Positions 1 to 13,400 of a stretch of 64,000 nucleotides of DNA are shown here, in pieces. The DNA lies in contig VWZX01001164.1 in assembly GCA_013399015.1 (NCBI GenBank), positions 982,874 to 1,046,873 on the forward strand, given 5' to 3'. The notes beneath the pieces were generated by a model. That model had not been told where the DNA came from and ran no database searches. It saw nothing but the letters and a program-made list of their open reading frames with translations. The translations under genes were made by a program, and so were the position numbers. This DNA is from Galbula dea. Taxonomy: Eukaryota; Chordata; Aves; Piciformes; Galbulidae. Within the stretch, counting starts at the first letter, position 1, and every line of letters begins with the position of its first letter.

Positions 1-2939
1 TTCTGTCTATGTGTTTAAAGTTGAAGGAAATTACAGCAAAAGCAGAAGATAATTAAACTAGGATTCATCGCAAAGAAAGCAAGTACTATGATTATATCTA
101 TACATAAAATTAGGGAGGAACTTGCAGGCCACAGTGCCAAGAAGTTTTTGTAACTTGTTCACGGTGCCTTTAAACAAGCCTGTCACTAAAGGCTGTACTC
201 TCTCACTGAACCTGAAACCCTATACAATATTTTTGTCTGGTCTAGTTTCCCATGGCTAGTGTATCTCAAGACAGAAGAGAGATCTTATCAAAACAGAAGA
301 GATCAGGAACAGCAAGCAAACTTGCTCAGCAAACACCCAAACATGGAGAACCTACAGGTACAGGTTAAAATGGACGAGCTGCCTGTTTCAAAAAGATGAA
401 AAACCAGTTGACTTCTGCAGACTGAAAGGTGACTCCACAGTGTAACTGCTCATTGGGCAGGGGTGTGTGCAAACCCTTTAACAGGGCTGCCCAACCAGTA
501 GCCCAGGAAGAGCAGCTTTCACAATTTGGCAGCTGGATGTGGAGATAATTGTGTGGATATGGGCACTGACCCCTCTGCTACAACAGATAATAGAACAAAA
601 AAAGAGGAAGATGCCAAGAAGATACTTGATTTCTTTGGGTTATTGTGACTTGCAGTTTGTTATCATGCTCAAGTGGAGCATCAACGGGTTTTGGGGTTTT
701 TTGTGAATTTTTGGGGAAAATTGATAACATCAGTAGTCAGCTATCTCATATTAACACTGTCTCAGTTCCTAACACAAACAATAATTCAGATCTGATGGGC
801 TCCTTATGATCATTTTGGGTCAAGCTCTGCAGTAACATAAAATGAATGCAAAAGAAGGCAACCGAAAGGTGGCTGTCCTAGGCCATGGCACTAACCTTTT
901 GTAGAACTGAAGCCCACGCTACTGATACATTGTTGCCCACTGTATTCCCTCTGCTGCTGAGGACCTGGCTACCCTGGCCAGGTGGCCTGTACCCTGGGTG
1001 CAGGAACCTGATAACATCACTCCTTGCTTTCTCTCCACCGTCAGGGAGAGGTTCCTCCGCCTTTGAAAGACTCAAGCGGATACCTCATTAGGCCTTGATT
1101 ATCCTCAAGCAACTGCTTAGATTTCTGCCCTATTACTGATGTGCCTTTTTTAGCAGAGGTCGTGGAATGGGCAGTGGCTGTCTTGTCTTCGTTATAATGC
1201 ATCATTTGAAACTTTTCAATTAAGCTTCAGATCAGGCCACAGTACTAAGACCACTTTAACGAGGGTGAGTAATGACCTTGCGCTGCACGTGATTTCTGGC
1301 ACACCATCAGTTATAATTCTTCTTGATCTTACTGTAACCCTTTGATACTTTGGATCAAGGGTTCTCTTGAAATGCTTTAAGCACATCGTAGGACTTTCAG
1401 GGACTGTTCTGACGTGGTTTCTATCCTACTTGTCTCAACATAGCCAGACTGTCACCTGTAAGTTTTCCATATAAATTCAAATTGCCAAAGATTAAAAGGG
1501 AGCTGAAAATCTGGCCTGTGCACAGAACATGGGAAATCTGGTGTGGGTCCCCAGAGTGAGTGAACCTAAGGAGTATTCTGCTACAAGAACAAGGTAACCC
1601 TTTTGATGTGCCATGCCCAAGTACAGCAATGCTATAATTAGAACAGAAAGCTACATTATGCTGGAGTAGTGAATTTACTAAGAACTACTACGAGAGAGAC
1701 TTCTAGAAATTTAAACTTCCCACTTAATACCCATCTCTACATTACATATAGATCAAACTAAAACTCTGTGGTTTAGAACACAGCATAGACCCTCATCCAG
1801 CTAAATGAGTGATAGAAATCACATCAGCAGGATAAAGATCTCACCTTTAAATTAAGGGACATTCGGACTCAGATCCAACCCAAACTTTGTAGCTGGAACC
1901 AATTTTTAAACAGGCTGTGTGTAGATGAAGCAGATCAACCTTGTTAATTTTAAGGTGCTTTCCCAGGTCTTGGAGTCTCATGAATCTATATTTTCTCATC
2001 AGAGAAGAAACAGCATCTAACTATAAAATTCATGTCAGTAAGAGTTTCCCAGAAGTCCCTTGACTTCTCCAAGTTTTGTGGGCTCCCTACAGCTGACACT
2101 AGACTTCCATGAGCAGGAAGCAATGAAACAGATACAGATTTTGACATAAAAGCTGATACAATACTTCCATAGCTTTTAGGAATGAATGTTTCACAAACAT
2201 TCACAAACATTAGGTGCACAAATCCTCAAAATACAGAGTCCTTTTCAACAGGAGTAAATGGTTCCTACTAACAGCAAGCGCCAGATGCACTGAGAGGCCA
2301 GATTCAGTATCCACAAGGAAAAGGAGCAGTTACAAACCCCCACTCCAAACCACAGGCAGTATCACTAACTTAGCTATTAAGGCAGTGAGAATAGGACTGC
2401 AGCCTATGCCTTGCAAGCATGTGTGTGGGAGCCATCACCATTTGGTCCATGGCCCTGGTCTATCCAGCAAATGCAGGGACTGCCCTTGCTGAGCATGCCA
2501 GATGGGTGTGAATTTTTAGGTAGCTGTTCTCATCTGAAATCTCCTTTTCAGGCATCCCAAAAGCCCCTCTCCTGCCTCACAGGGCATGCCTTGGACTGTT
2601 ACCCCTGGGCAGACTGATTTACATCAAGTTGCTGACAAAATCCCAGAAGCTGCCTATCAACAGAGCAAAGCAGTGAGATGTTTAACAGTTCCCCTTCTCC
2701 TATAGTTTAGATATTGTCACCCTTAAAAGCAATAGACTGAGCTACTTAAAAGTAGTGGCTCTCTGTTGTATTACTTTATTTTATTTTATTTTATTCTATT
2801 ACTCTTGAAGGTCTTTTTACATGAAACATGATGGAGGTTTATCTGGAAGGGTAGCATGATATGCCTCCAGTCACCAACTGAAATGGTTCGACTTTTATAT
2901 CCTTTATAGGAGACCTTTCTCACTGTGCTTGCCTGGTGG
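1..2939. other. Intergenic sequence, no gene seen
   Basis: Unique-looking sequence. Only a short TTTTA simple repeat near 2774-2800 stands out. Open frames (for example 885-1091 plus, 2214-2492 plus) are short and carry no protein-family signature. Confidence 0.6.
2774..2800. repeat. (TTTTA)n simple repeat
   Basis: About five TTTTA units with one substitution near the end. Confidence 0.9.
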
Positions 2940-2944
2940 CTTCT
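2940..2944. repeat. Left 5-bp target-site duplication (CTTCT)
   Basis: CTTCT directly precedes the LTR terminal TG and recurs at 3395-3399 directly after its terminal CA. Confidence 0.8.
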
Positions 2945-3394
2945 TGTCCTGGTTTTGCTCAGACAAAATCCTAGGCCAACCAGGGTCTGCCGGCTGTTAG
3001 CAGTTTTGAGCCCCCCAGGGCAGCTGACCAGAGTTGGCCACAGGTATATCCCAGACCATAAATGTCATACTCATTATAAAGGAGGACATTTGCTGAGTAT
3101 GTGAGGGGGGCTTTCTGCTGAGGTTCCTCCTGGCCCTGCTCCTCCTCCTCTTCTTTCTGTTCCCAAAGACTGCCTTCCTATTTATTGTAATCACTGGACA
3201 TTGACTGGGGTGAGTATTACTTTGTATACTTTATATTGGTATTGGCATTAGTTTTGCTGTTTCATTAAATCTGTTTTAATTTCAGCCTGTGGGTCTGCCT
3301 CCTTTTCTTGATCCTAGTTCTTTGCTGGAGAGGGGTCATTGAGTGACAGAGCTTCTGCTATACTTTAGCCTTGGATACAGGCTAAATGTAGACA
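2945..3394 (+). mobile_element. Solo ERVL-type LTR (endogenous retrovirus remnant)
   Basis: This 450-base element starts TGTCCTGGTTTTG and ends AAATGTAGACA (TG...CA). It follows the layout I remember for avian ERVL LTRs: a GGGCAGCTGACC block, then a segment like GACCATAAATGTCATACTCA just before a TATA box (TATAAA, 3075-3080), and ATTAAA (3264-3269) as poly(A) signal ahead of a GCCTGTGGGTCTGCC segment. A perfect 5-bp direct repeat, CTTCT, flanks it. There is no internal viral sequence on either side, so it is a solo LTR left by recombination between two LTRs. Family assignment is from memory; the ends and duplication are seen directly. Confidence 0.85.
3075..3080 (+). promoter_or_regulatory. 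TATA box inside the LTR
   Basis: TATAAA lies at the place where avian ERVL LTRs carry their promoter, just after a decayed CRE-like element (ATGTCAT). It may no longer work. Confidence 0.5.
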
Positions 3395-3399
3395 CTTCT
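3395..3399. repeat. Right 5-bp target-site duplication (CTTCT)
   Basis: Exact copy of 2940-2944, directly after the terminal CA of the LTR. Confidence 0.8.
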
Positions 3400-5028
3400 G
3401 CAGACATGCTAATAGTGAATAAAGCTCATTTCCTAAACCAAGCTTATTGGAGTGAATATATGTTTTTCCTGGGATGTAGCATGCAGAAAACACTCTCCTC
3501 TGACACCCGCTTGGCTGCAAGGAGAGCAGATTAGTGGTACCATTAGTGTCCTACAATAGCAGGCAGAGAAAAGAGGTGAGGGAACTCAATGGATTTCACT
3601 CTAAACAAAATTATCATTGCTGTGTCGGGACTGACTTCTTTGTTAACCTAACACTGTCACACCTATTAGCATGAAAAAAAGCGGGGGTCATTTAACACAA
3701 TCCTATTTACTGTGCACTGGAAACACACCTTCCAGCTCCTGTGAGTCTTGACAAAGCTGCAAAGTGCAAACCACAGAAGTGTGCTGTATCCCCACCTCAG
3801 GTCCTCCTAGGCAGCAATTATAAAAACCAGTCATGTTATCAACCACATTTCAAAGTCAGAATATAGTCACACTGATGTGTGGCTCTAAATCCAGCGGAGT
3901 TTGATCTATGAAACATATAAAGGGGCCTGTGTGTCAAAGGAGTCTGGCCTAGTCATGGGACAGAAACCACAAACTCCCAAATTCAAACCCCAGATTTCTT
4001 TGGATATTTGACCAACGTTTCAGAGCACATCCATACATTTTAAATTTCACACTCTAACAGGAACACATAGCAATGCTCTTTTCAGAAGTGTTGCATTGAT
4101 TAATAAGCTTGTCACTGAGGATGGAAATTGCAACATAAGTGTTAAGTGCTGTTAACTAGCAAAAGACAATTCCATATATTCTGGTGGAATCCAGAAAACT
4201 TCAGCAGAATTTATTAGCTTCATTTACATATATACTCTCTGACAACAGTGATCAAGCTGGTGAAAGTTATTTCAAATGTTTGTTATGCTCCACAACTGCA
4301 GAAAAATTAGAGTGAAAATTCTGGCTCACAAGGCAGAATTGTGCCTGCTGAAAAATCTTTAATTTCTGAAATATAGAGACAGCACAAACAAATATTTCTC
4401 TTGTCAAATTTGCACATGCCTCGGTGATATTTAGGTTAATAACTGTGCAAAGAAGGAACAGTATTGATGAAGCTGAAGTACAGAACAACATCCTGCAGGA
4501 AAACTGCTAATGCTTTCCATTTCAGCCACATGTCCTCATTAAGGGCTCAAGCTTATTGGCAAACTAGAAAACTTCTGGTTTAGGCACTTCTAGTGCAGTT
4601 TTTCTGTGATTCAACTTCAATGCCACATCACCAATGTGAAACACTATGGATCATCTGAGACTTTCCTGGACCAGGGCTACGGACACTGACTTTGGATTCT
4701 CTGGGATCAAAATCAAATAAAACAATATATGAATCTGTATTTCTAGATTGCATCATACTTTCTGTGAAGAATTCCTGAAGTTGAGTTTGGGATTGGAAAC
4801 TAGGTCCTTTAACTTCCATTTTTATGCCTTTGCCATAAAACCATGGTTTCTCTTGATCAGCTTTGTAAACAATAAAAAAAACATTTGAGCAAGACTGAAG
4901 GCTTCTGTCTGCAGGACTTCCAGAGAAGAGGCCCACTGAGTTTGTGTGCTAGCAAATGGGAGGCTGCAAGAGTCTCACAAGCAGGATACTTCTCTCACAC
5001 TCACCTACTCTGTGACGAAGCAAAGCAT
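3400..5028. other. Intergenic sequence, no gene seen
   Basis: No repeat recognised. A 102-codon minus-strand open frame at 4628-4936 has no known domain and no splice or conservation evidence. Confidence 0.6.
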
Positions 5029-5103
5029 GGGTTGGAGTATGGTTGGATTAGATGATCTCAAAGGTCTTTTCCAACATAAACAATTCCATTATTCTATGAT
5101 TTT
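5029..5103 (+). mobile_element. CR1 LINE 3'-end fragment
   Basis: It contains GGTTGGATTAGATGATCTCA and AAGGTCTTTTCCAACATAAA, and ends ATTCTATGATTTTA, matching the last 75 or so bases of CR1. It is heavily 5'-truncated. Confidence 0.9.
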
Positions 5104-7349
5104 ACCCCCAGATCTTACCCTCTTCATTTTTCTGGGCCAAGACTCTCTCTTTATTTATGTTGGTGCTGCATCTCCCAGCACAACAGGGTTCAGGCGGCTC
5201 CATGTGCTGCTGGAGTATGGCTTTTTCTCTGTCTGTTTTGTTCTAATCAACCATTCAGAGATGGGGAGAGATTTATATCTCTTTCCATTACATTGCTATA
5301 GAAAAAATTTTTTTAAACCCCAACAGGCATAGTTTCCCGACATATTTGTACACACCCATTTTGCCAAAGGATGTGCTGTGCATCTACTGAGAATTACTGA
5401 AAATGTAAGGTAGCTGTGAAACACTATGTTCTTGTATTTACCAAGAACCACCAGCCCTTTGCCTTTAACAGAAGATCTGTAGCCTAAAGAGGCAGCTTTA
5501 AGAGCTCTCCTGACTCAGTTGTAATCAAGATACCATCTACTTAAATAAGCATTTGTACTCCCAGTGATTTTAGGAGATGAATTACTGATCTTATTACCAT
5601 AGTAAATACCCTTGAGGCAATGCAGAGGCCAACAGAATATTGTTTTCTGCTGGTACAGTACCCATTTCCAGGAGAAGTCTAGGAGTCTTTCTAACCATAT
5701 GGTAATAATAAAAGATTTGCTTAGTCTATATTTGCCAGAAAGTCCCATTTGCAGAAGTGGCTTTTAAATCTTTGACACTGTTCATGGGAAATAGCTTGTC
5801 AGCTATGAAAATATTCCTACCAGCTCCTGTATATCAGCCTAACCAGTGGGCTAAAGAGATTTGAAGGTGGCATAGCTCAGTACCAAAGAGGCAAAGTTTT
5901 CAGCTGACAGGACAACTGACAGAATATTATTACCTGGATAGGCAAAAGTGGTTCTTGTGTGCCAGCAGTGGTGCAGTACGAAGCGCCCTTTGAGGATAAT
6001 CCCCTTTCCCTGCACCACTCTGTCCAGGCAGTGGGAACCAGAGAGAGACAGGGAGTGACGGTGTGTGTGGGAGGCCTCTAGCTCAAGCACACACTCCATT
6101 TATTTATCACTGAACCATCATCTGGTTAACAGGAACAGTTGATAAAACTGTTCCCTCCAGGACTCTGTTCTCCTTGGGAATAACAAAAAGGTGAAGCTGG
6201 TTAAGGTCAGTGCACAGGAGGCCCTATTGAAGGTAGGAGCAGGTTGGCCATGAATTACTGAGCATCATCTGGTATCACAGATAAGCAGAATGGGTAAGAG
6301 ACTAGGCAGGCTCTACAATAAGGGATGGATTTAATTAACAATTGCACAGAGGGAGCAGACCGTAGCATTTTGGCACGAGGACGTCCTACATCTGACAGTT
6401 ACTTAAAGAGACAGGGAGCACCCCATTATAAAAAGTATATATCGCTCCTCAATGTATTTTAAAAATAACACAAGAAACAATAACATATTGTATTACCCAT
6501 TCTCTCCAGAGCTGCCTGGTTACACCAGCACTGAACAGCACAGGCTCTCTACAGATACTCTGCACAGGGGTCTATTTAAAAACATTGGTCCAAACTTGGT
6601 TCTAAAAGTCCAACTCTGCTGGAGTCAGGGGATTGTGCAGATGTAACTAAAGACAGATGTTGATCCATATTAACTAAACTATTAAATACATCAATCTTAC
6701 CCAACCATCTGATGCCTTGCTCCATTTCCCAATATTTTGTTCCCCAAAAGTTTATTTAAATTTAGCCAGCTGACAATTTGCAGCTTCTGGGCAACCCCTT
6801 TTTCATAATTTCTTTCTTGAGTTGTTTTTTTTTTTCTTCTCTCTCTCTTTCTTTTAAAGTTATTATTTTAACGGTAAGTGAATCTTTTAATTATTTTGAA
6901 AGTTAAAGATTATCACCATTGCACAGTTCAAGCTGTTCCTCTCTTCTATCAGTAAAAACAACAACAAAAAACCCAAGGAAAGAAGCTGAAATGAATCAGA
7001 GTTCAATTCTTTTTTCTTTTCACATATGCGTTAGCAAAACAATTAATTCACCAGCTCCTTACCTCATGGGTCTGCATTCGAAGAGCAGACAAGTGACTTT
7101 GATGATCCCAGCCTCAGACCCAGCACATGTTTAATTAGATCCCACAGATCAGTGCAGCTTCAGCAGAAGGACTCTCCTCCCGAGGACTCAAGCATGGGAC
7201 ACACCATTGCTAAAATGGACATATACGGAAAATAGAAAAGAACATCCCTGAGTAAATAACCTCTGTTCTGCATTCACCTGAATAAAGCATTGCTGAATCA
7301 TTGGAAGCAATCAATGAGGAGGGGAAATTATTTACTAATAAATCTAGTC
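5104..7349. other. Intergenic sequence, no gene seen
   Basis: Unique-looking, with a short pyrimidine-rich run near 6824-6856. No coding or RNA gene recognised. Confidence 0.6.
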
Positions 7350-7436
7350 TAGGGAATCCTGCTGTGGCAGGGGGGTTGGACTAGATGATCTTTCGAGGTC
7401 CCTTCCAACTCCTAATATTCTGTGATTCTGTGAATC
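7350..7436 (+). mobile_element. CR1 LINE 3'-end fragment
   Basis: It reads AATCCTGCTGTGGCAGGGGG, then GGTTGGACTAGATGATC and GGTCCCTTCCAACTCC, with a TTCTGTGATTCTGTGAATC tail. It is close to the CR1 3' consensus. Confidence 0.93.
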
Positions 7437-10400
7437 TAGAAGGAAAATGGTTCACAGAGTTCAGAGCTTCCCTACTGGTAATACAACTGATTTTCTGTGT
7501 TTTAACACTGGCTTTGAGACCATACAATAGGACTCACTCTGAACTTTGCCACTGATGACAAGCAAGACCACCACTGTATCTTTGCTCTTTTCTAACACAT
7601 CCATTTACCAGAGCCCATCCCGTAGAACTAGATGCTTTTCTGAATCATACTTAAAAACCAGTGCTGTGAATTGTACTCTTAAAAAAGAAAGGCCATAGAA
7701 AATGTGTGACCTGAATGCATAAGAATTTTTTTGAATGAATAGAGCCCTTAATATTTAGTTTTGCCTAATGAAGTAAGGCATGAATGTAAAAGGATTACTA
7801 TTCCCATAATGTTCAATTCACACACACAAAGTGTAATTCATGGAATCTGGCTTTAATTTTTTTTATATAAATAATTAATGCTGTATTTAAAGCATGTTAA
7901 AATGTTTTATTTCTTAATCAGCTAATTTGACTGAGAAACAAAGATGCCTTTATTTTCATTTTCCTTGACTAGAGTTACTGTAGTAAAAGGTCCCCTCTAG
8001 CTTTGGCCTTCACTCTCAAGTTTGCTGCTGCCAATTAGTTTTCTAAAGTCACTATTTTACAAAATGTTTCTCACTTTTAAAAAAAAGTAATTTAATGTCT
8101 GTACATCACAGAGTTTCTTGTGTTCAGACATGGGGTGTTAAATATTCTTTGGGTTGACTTGGGTCAGCTTTAAAAAATCTCAGACACTGAAACTTGAGAA
8201 GCAGTCGTGTGCTATAGTGTTTTCTCCACATCCTGTTAAGTATTAAGTGGTTATTTAAAATAGAGTTGTTATACTCAGCAACTGACTTGAAGTGCTTGAT
8301 ATAGTTTACAAGACGATTAATTAAATGAGAGCATTGCATGTGATGCACATGTATTTCCATAATCATTCACATTGGCCTACAGTTGCCCTTTAATTTTCAT
8401 ACTAATTAAAGTAACACATTGAACTGCAAATTGTAAATGGCTGCATTTCTCAGTAGATGTTAACACTGATGTAAGCTGATTGGTGAATAAAAAACCCCAA
8501 GAATTAAGCAAAGTGATTTTGACTCTGATCCATTCAAGTTTTCCTACTCATTCTATTGCTGGACCGTGTCCATATTTTAACAAGACTGCATTTTTTCTCT
8601 GTTCTCAGCCTCATATGTTTCTGAGGTACAATGTGCTTATTTTTTTGTATTGTGGTCTTTGGTTAGTTGGTTTCCATCTGATACAATAAAGCAGTTATAA
8701 AGGGTTTGCAGTTGCAGGTTAGTTTTTTTAAGTGGTGGTGCGACTGAGATTTGTAATCTGATGAGCAGAAAGAGAAAGAACTAAAATGTGCAACTATTTC
8801 AGCAGTAGTTTTTCCTCTTAATTACATCTGATCCATTATCCTCCTTGATTCTTGTTCAAATCCTGACATGGCTGACTTGGAACCTGAAATGCAAACCAGA
8901 GGGCTGTACTTTCAGGTTGCATCAAGGAAGGGGGAAGTTACTCCCTAGAACATTTACTGGGACTTGGAAAAGAGAAGCAGCAGATAGGAACAATTATCAT
9001 GTAGCTCACACAGCTGCTGGCATTTTGACTTGGCACATGCTCTGATGAGGACCACTGCATCCACCTCAAGCAGTCTCTAGCATATAATGGACATACGGTA
9101 ATTGATATTGAATGAGAAGTAACCTTGGATTACAGACAATTGAAAGACACCTTTAAAAAAAAAATCCTTGACAAAAACCCTCTCTGTCAGAGCCAACAGC
9201 TCAAAAATTAACAACTAATCACTCCTTTCAGTGTGTCTTCCATCTAATTGCTTCCATGATGAGGTGAGGGGGTTTTTTCCTTTCAGAAATGAACATCATA
9301 AAAGATTTCTTTTTAATTTAAAATGAAAAATTCCTCCACTCCCAGGTGACCTATCCAAGAGAAATAATAATAAGCACTCGATTGCTTAGAGAGCATCAGC
9401 TCTCACACATATTACAAGGCTGAGTGTTCATGCCCTTTTACACCCCCCTACATTGCTCCCTTCCTGCAGTGTGTCCTATCTCCAGATCCTAACTTGGCTC
9501 AGTCCAAGATGTTATTTGTTAAAATTAACTTTCAGATCAGGCTGGAGTCAGTATACTTGGCAAGGAGGAGAGGAACCAAGAATGCAAGGGAAGGAACAGC
9601 TTTGAGAGGCCGAGAGGGAAGCTGCAGCCTGGAGCATGGTTTTTTTGGGGGAGGGGAGTAGGCCACAGTAGTGCTGCAGCAGGCACAGCAGCAGAGCCAG
9701 GTTTGCTCCGAGCCATCTTGAGCACCGTGCTGTCCCCAAGTCCCTTCCTGTAGGCCAGGCAAAGGCTTCCCCTGTATCTGCTCCCAGCCCCACAGGCTGC
9801 AGCCATGCAGGGCTGAGACCCTGTTTCTGCCCAACATGACCATTCCTATGATATGCTTTATTCTAGCAAAAGTCTTCTGAAGGTTGGTCATGAACAGCCA
9901 TACATTGCAAAATGAATAGAGTCACACTGAGGTAAGACTGATAGACTATGGTAATAATGCAAGACCTTTTTTTCCCCTCATAAACCAAATTTCCTATACA
10001 TTTCTGGGAGATTAATTTAGCTTTAGGGAGGTTTTGAGTGAAGTGCTAGAAAAAAAGACTCCAAATGCAAGGCTGGTTTGAACCATACTTGCCCTTAAGT
10101 ACTACATCAGCTACCACTGCTTCAATACATTTATATATTGTAATGTAGATGCACTTCAGCTTAATTACCTAACAACTCTACAAAAGAAAGCCTTTAAAAT
10201 GTTTTAATTGCAAATTTAGTCTTTCCAAGAGCTACACAACAGTTGTATCATCCATTGACTAATTAACCATGTATTTGAGCAAAAAAATAAAATAACTCTG
10301 AGTTACATGGGCACGGTGCTGCTTGCCTTAGGTAGATGATGCATGTAAAGATGAGCACATACAGAATTAAATAGTAATTTGAGTTTGTTGGATTTTGTTT

Positions 10401-13400
10401 TTTCTTTGAGACTGCTTGCTGTAAGTGTAACATTAGATTTATTTTCAAGTTTACCCTCAAACACTGTTGTAAGAATGAAGGGGTTAAAAAGGAAAAAAAA
10501 AATCCTAGAAGAAAAAGCTCTTGAAGCTTTCCGCCTCCCATGATACCAAAGGACTTGCTGCCTGCTACGTGGGAGGTCCAGCTGACTCTTCCACTTGGAC
10601 ACAAATCTCCTCTTCCCCTCTCTTACTCCCCTAACTTTCCTTTGCACTCATCTACTAAATATAGCATGGACTTTCTCTTCCTCTGTTGTAGCCTGCAGAG
10701 ATTGCCTCAGATGGGATATGCCTGGTGAGGCACAGTCGTGCAATTTCAATTGCTGGCAAGGCAGTTTGCTTTGCAGAGCACGGAGCAACCCAGAATAAAA
10801 GCAGGTCTGAGGCAGGGCTGCTTCAGCTCAGCAGGGTGCTGGGCATCCATGAGGGGCACTTACAGAAAAGCCAACAGCCTGGGAAGTCTTTCATCTTTCC
10901 AAAATCAAACCCTTTTCACACGGACTTGTGACAGCTGATTATGATGAGCAAATTAAAACTAATTTCAAAGTTACTCTTGGGCACAATTGTCAGGCTTTCA
11001 TTCATGAAACTCTCTAAACAAGCACTTAACTTTAAGCAGGTGCCTAAATCCCATTCAACACTGTAGGATTTATAAGCCCGTTCTAGTGCATTCTTGGGCA
11101 GGAATGGCCTTCAGCAAGCAGTATGTCACATCCCAGGAGTCCCAAAGTCCAGGTGGCTTATTGTCATCCAGGTTTAATTACCAGTGCCCAGCCAGCACTG
11201 GGATCACACAACTACTAACCAGATTTTTATTTTAGTGCATATCCTAGCGTACTGCAATCCTGCCACAGCTCTGCAGGCAGCTCTCCTGCTAACAAGCTGC
11301 AGCATGGAAATCTGAGCATGAGATACATCTAAGAAAGTTCAGTCACAAACTGCCACTGTGGATAGCAATGCTGTTCTTTCAAGCTATGAATAGCACATTA
11401 GAGCTATTCCTTGAAGTTGCAGCTGAGGTTTTTTCCTTTTTTTATTCTTCTGAAGACTGTCACTGTGGTCCTGGAACAGCTGGGATAGCACCATAAGCCC
11501 CGGCACCAGAAGTTTTCTCCTACCACAGGAACAGTGTGGAGAGGGTGCATATTTGTGGTAATCTCTCTTACATGATATGGATATGCCTGTCCAGTGGCAA
11601 AATCAGAATGCTGAAAGAAGCTATTCTTACCCTAGAGTAGCAAACTGCAGAGCATTTTGGAGGAGAAGGGAAAGGAAAAGGGGAAGTTGGCAATATGACA
11701 AGTAATGTGAAGCATTTTTTGAGCATTAACACCGAACTAGGAAAGACAGAAAAAAAGTAGCAAGCACTTCTAATGAAAAACCCCCCTATTTCATAAACTT
11801 CCAGCCATTCTTGTTAGTTAACTAGAAAAAAACCCAAGAGTTTTCATTTCTCCTCTTCTTTCCCTGATGGCAAGAAGAGGATGGGGAAAGGAAACAGAGA
11901 AAGGGTCATCATGAAGCTTTCTAAGGTCTTTCCTTTTGATACTGTGGCTCGCTTTGGTTACTTTTTCATTAGTTTTTTTCACTAAAGTAAAAGGTCTCCA
12001 GAAAAGCATTTGTTTTGGTTAAAACCAAAATGAAATCTGATCTACCATTAAGGGAAAAAAAACCCCAACTGGCTCTGAGGAAGACCACCTCTGTATCAGT
12101 GTGCTTACATATTAAAGAGAGCACATGTGAGTCAAAAATGCAATGACAGAGCTGCACAGGTCAGATCCATGGAAAAAAAAGCCAAACCAAAACAAATCAA
12201 AACAAAAAGGATTTTTAACAATCTTTCAGCCCTCTCTTTATTGGACCTTAATTAAATCAATGGGTTAAACCAACAGAGGGAAAAAATGGTTCAGCTAGGG
12301 GACACTAGTCAACTCCTTTCGACAACTCTTAAGCAAGAGCTAGGCTTTCAACCAATATCTGCCTCATGTAACACATAAATATAGCCATAATTTCTTAAGA
12401 AAAAAAGCATTTGTAAGATTGTTTTTTCTTGAAAATAAAAAACTATTTATAAAATAAAATATTGCTAATAGTCACCAGCTGAGTGAGTGAGCATGCTTGA
12501 ATGTGAACAACAAGGCAAATCTGTGTTTTGATTGAACGCCATCCTTACACATGTGAATTTCAGAGAGCCCAGTGCTGAACTGAGCACCAGCTCTTGAGTC
12601 AGTTGGTGTTCTTGGATCCAGATGATGACACAGCTGTGTTGACCATTAGATCTGTGAGTAGTAAGTGAACCATTTAACTAGATTAATCAAAAGTCTGGAT
12701 TTGCCCTTTTTTGTCCCCACAGGCTTTGGCTGGAAACCTGAAATCTCCTTAAGATTTCACCCTTAAGCATGAGAAAAAGGATAAATTCATTTACCTCAGT
12801 AGTGTTAGGAAAGCTGAAAGGCTTCATCCCTGTGACAGAGGGTGGCATTTGAGCCACAGTGACCAACACGACTGACCAAGCGACTGCTGGCAATATTCAG
12901 CAACAGAGTCTGTCCCCCAAACACGCATTTAGGCACCCTGCAAGAGCAAACACACATAATACAGAGAGAACTCATTGAAAGAATACGGTTAAGATGAGCA
13001 TCCTGCCTTGAAGACATAAATGATAACTTCTGAGGATATTCACGCACAAAACCACCATCCCTGTTCTTCACAGCATATGTACAGCATGCTTGCCCTTTAG
13101 GAGCTTAGCCACGTGGTGAAGCTCAGCTGGCATGAAGTACGGCTAAGTCCCTCTGTCACAGCACAAGCCCAGGAAAAGGAAACATGAGTCAAGAGCCAGA
13201 GTTTTCTCCCCTGCTCGCTTCTGGCTCTGGGGGAAGCCAATTTCCCTCATGCCTGGGTCCTGGCTGGGGACAAGAAACACCTCCCTGGTTCTTGTCCCTC
13301 TGCTGGGTTTTGCACAGATCAGGGTCATCTTGAATACACTTGTCTGATTCTTACCTGAAATGCAGACCCAGGATCCAGGAAGCTCCTGAAGAAAAGAGAT

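Noticed and set aside
4628..4936. 102-codon minus-strand open frame that looks superficially protein-like
   Set aside because: No motif, no paralogous family recalled and no neighbouring exons; treated as chance.
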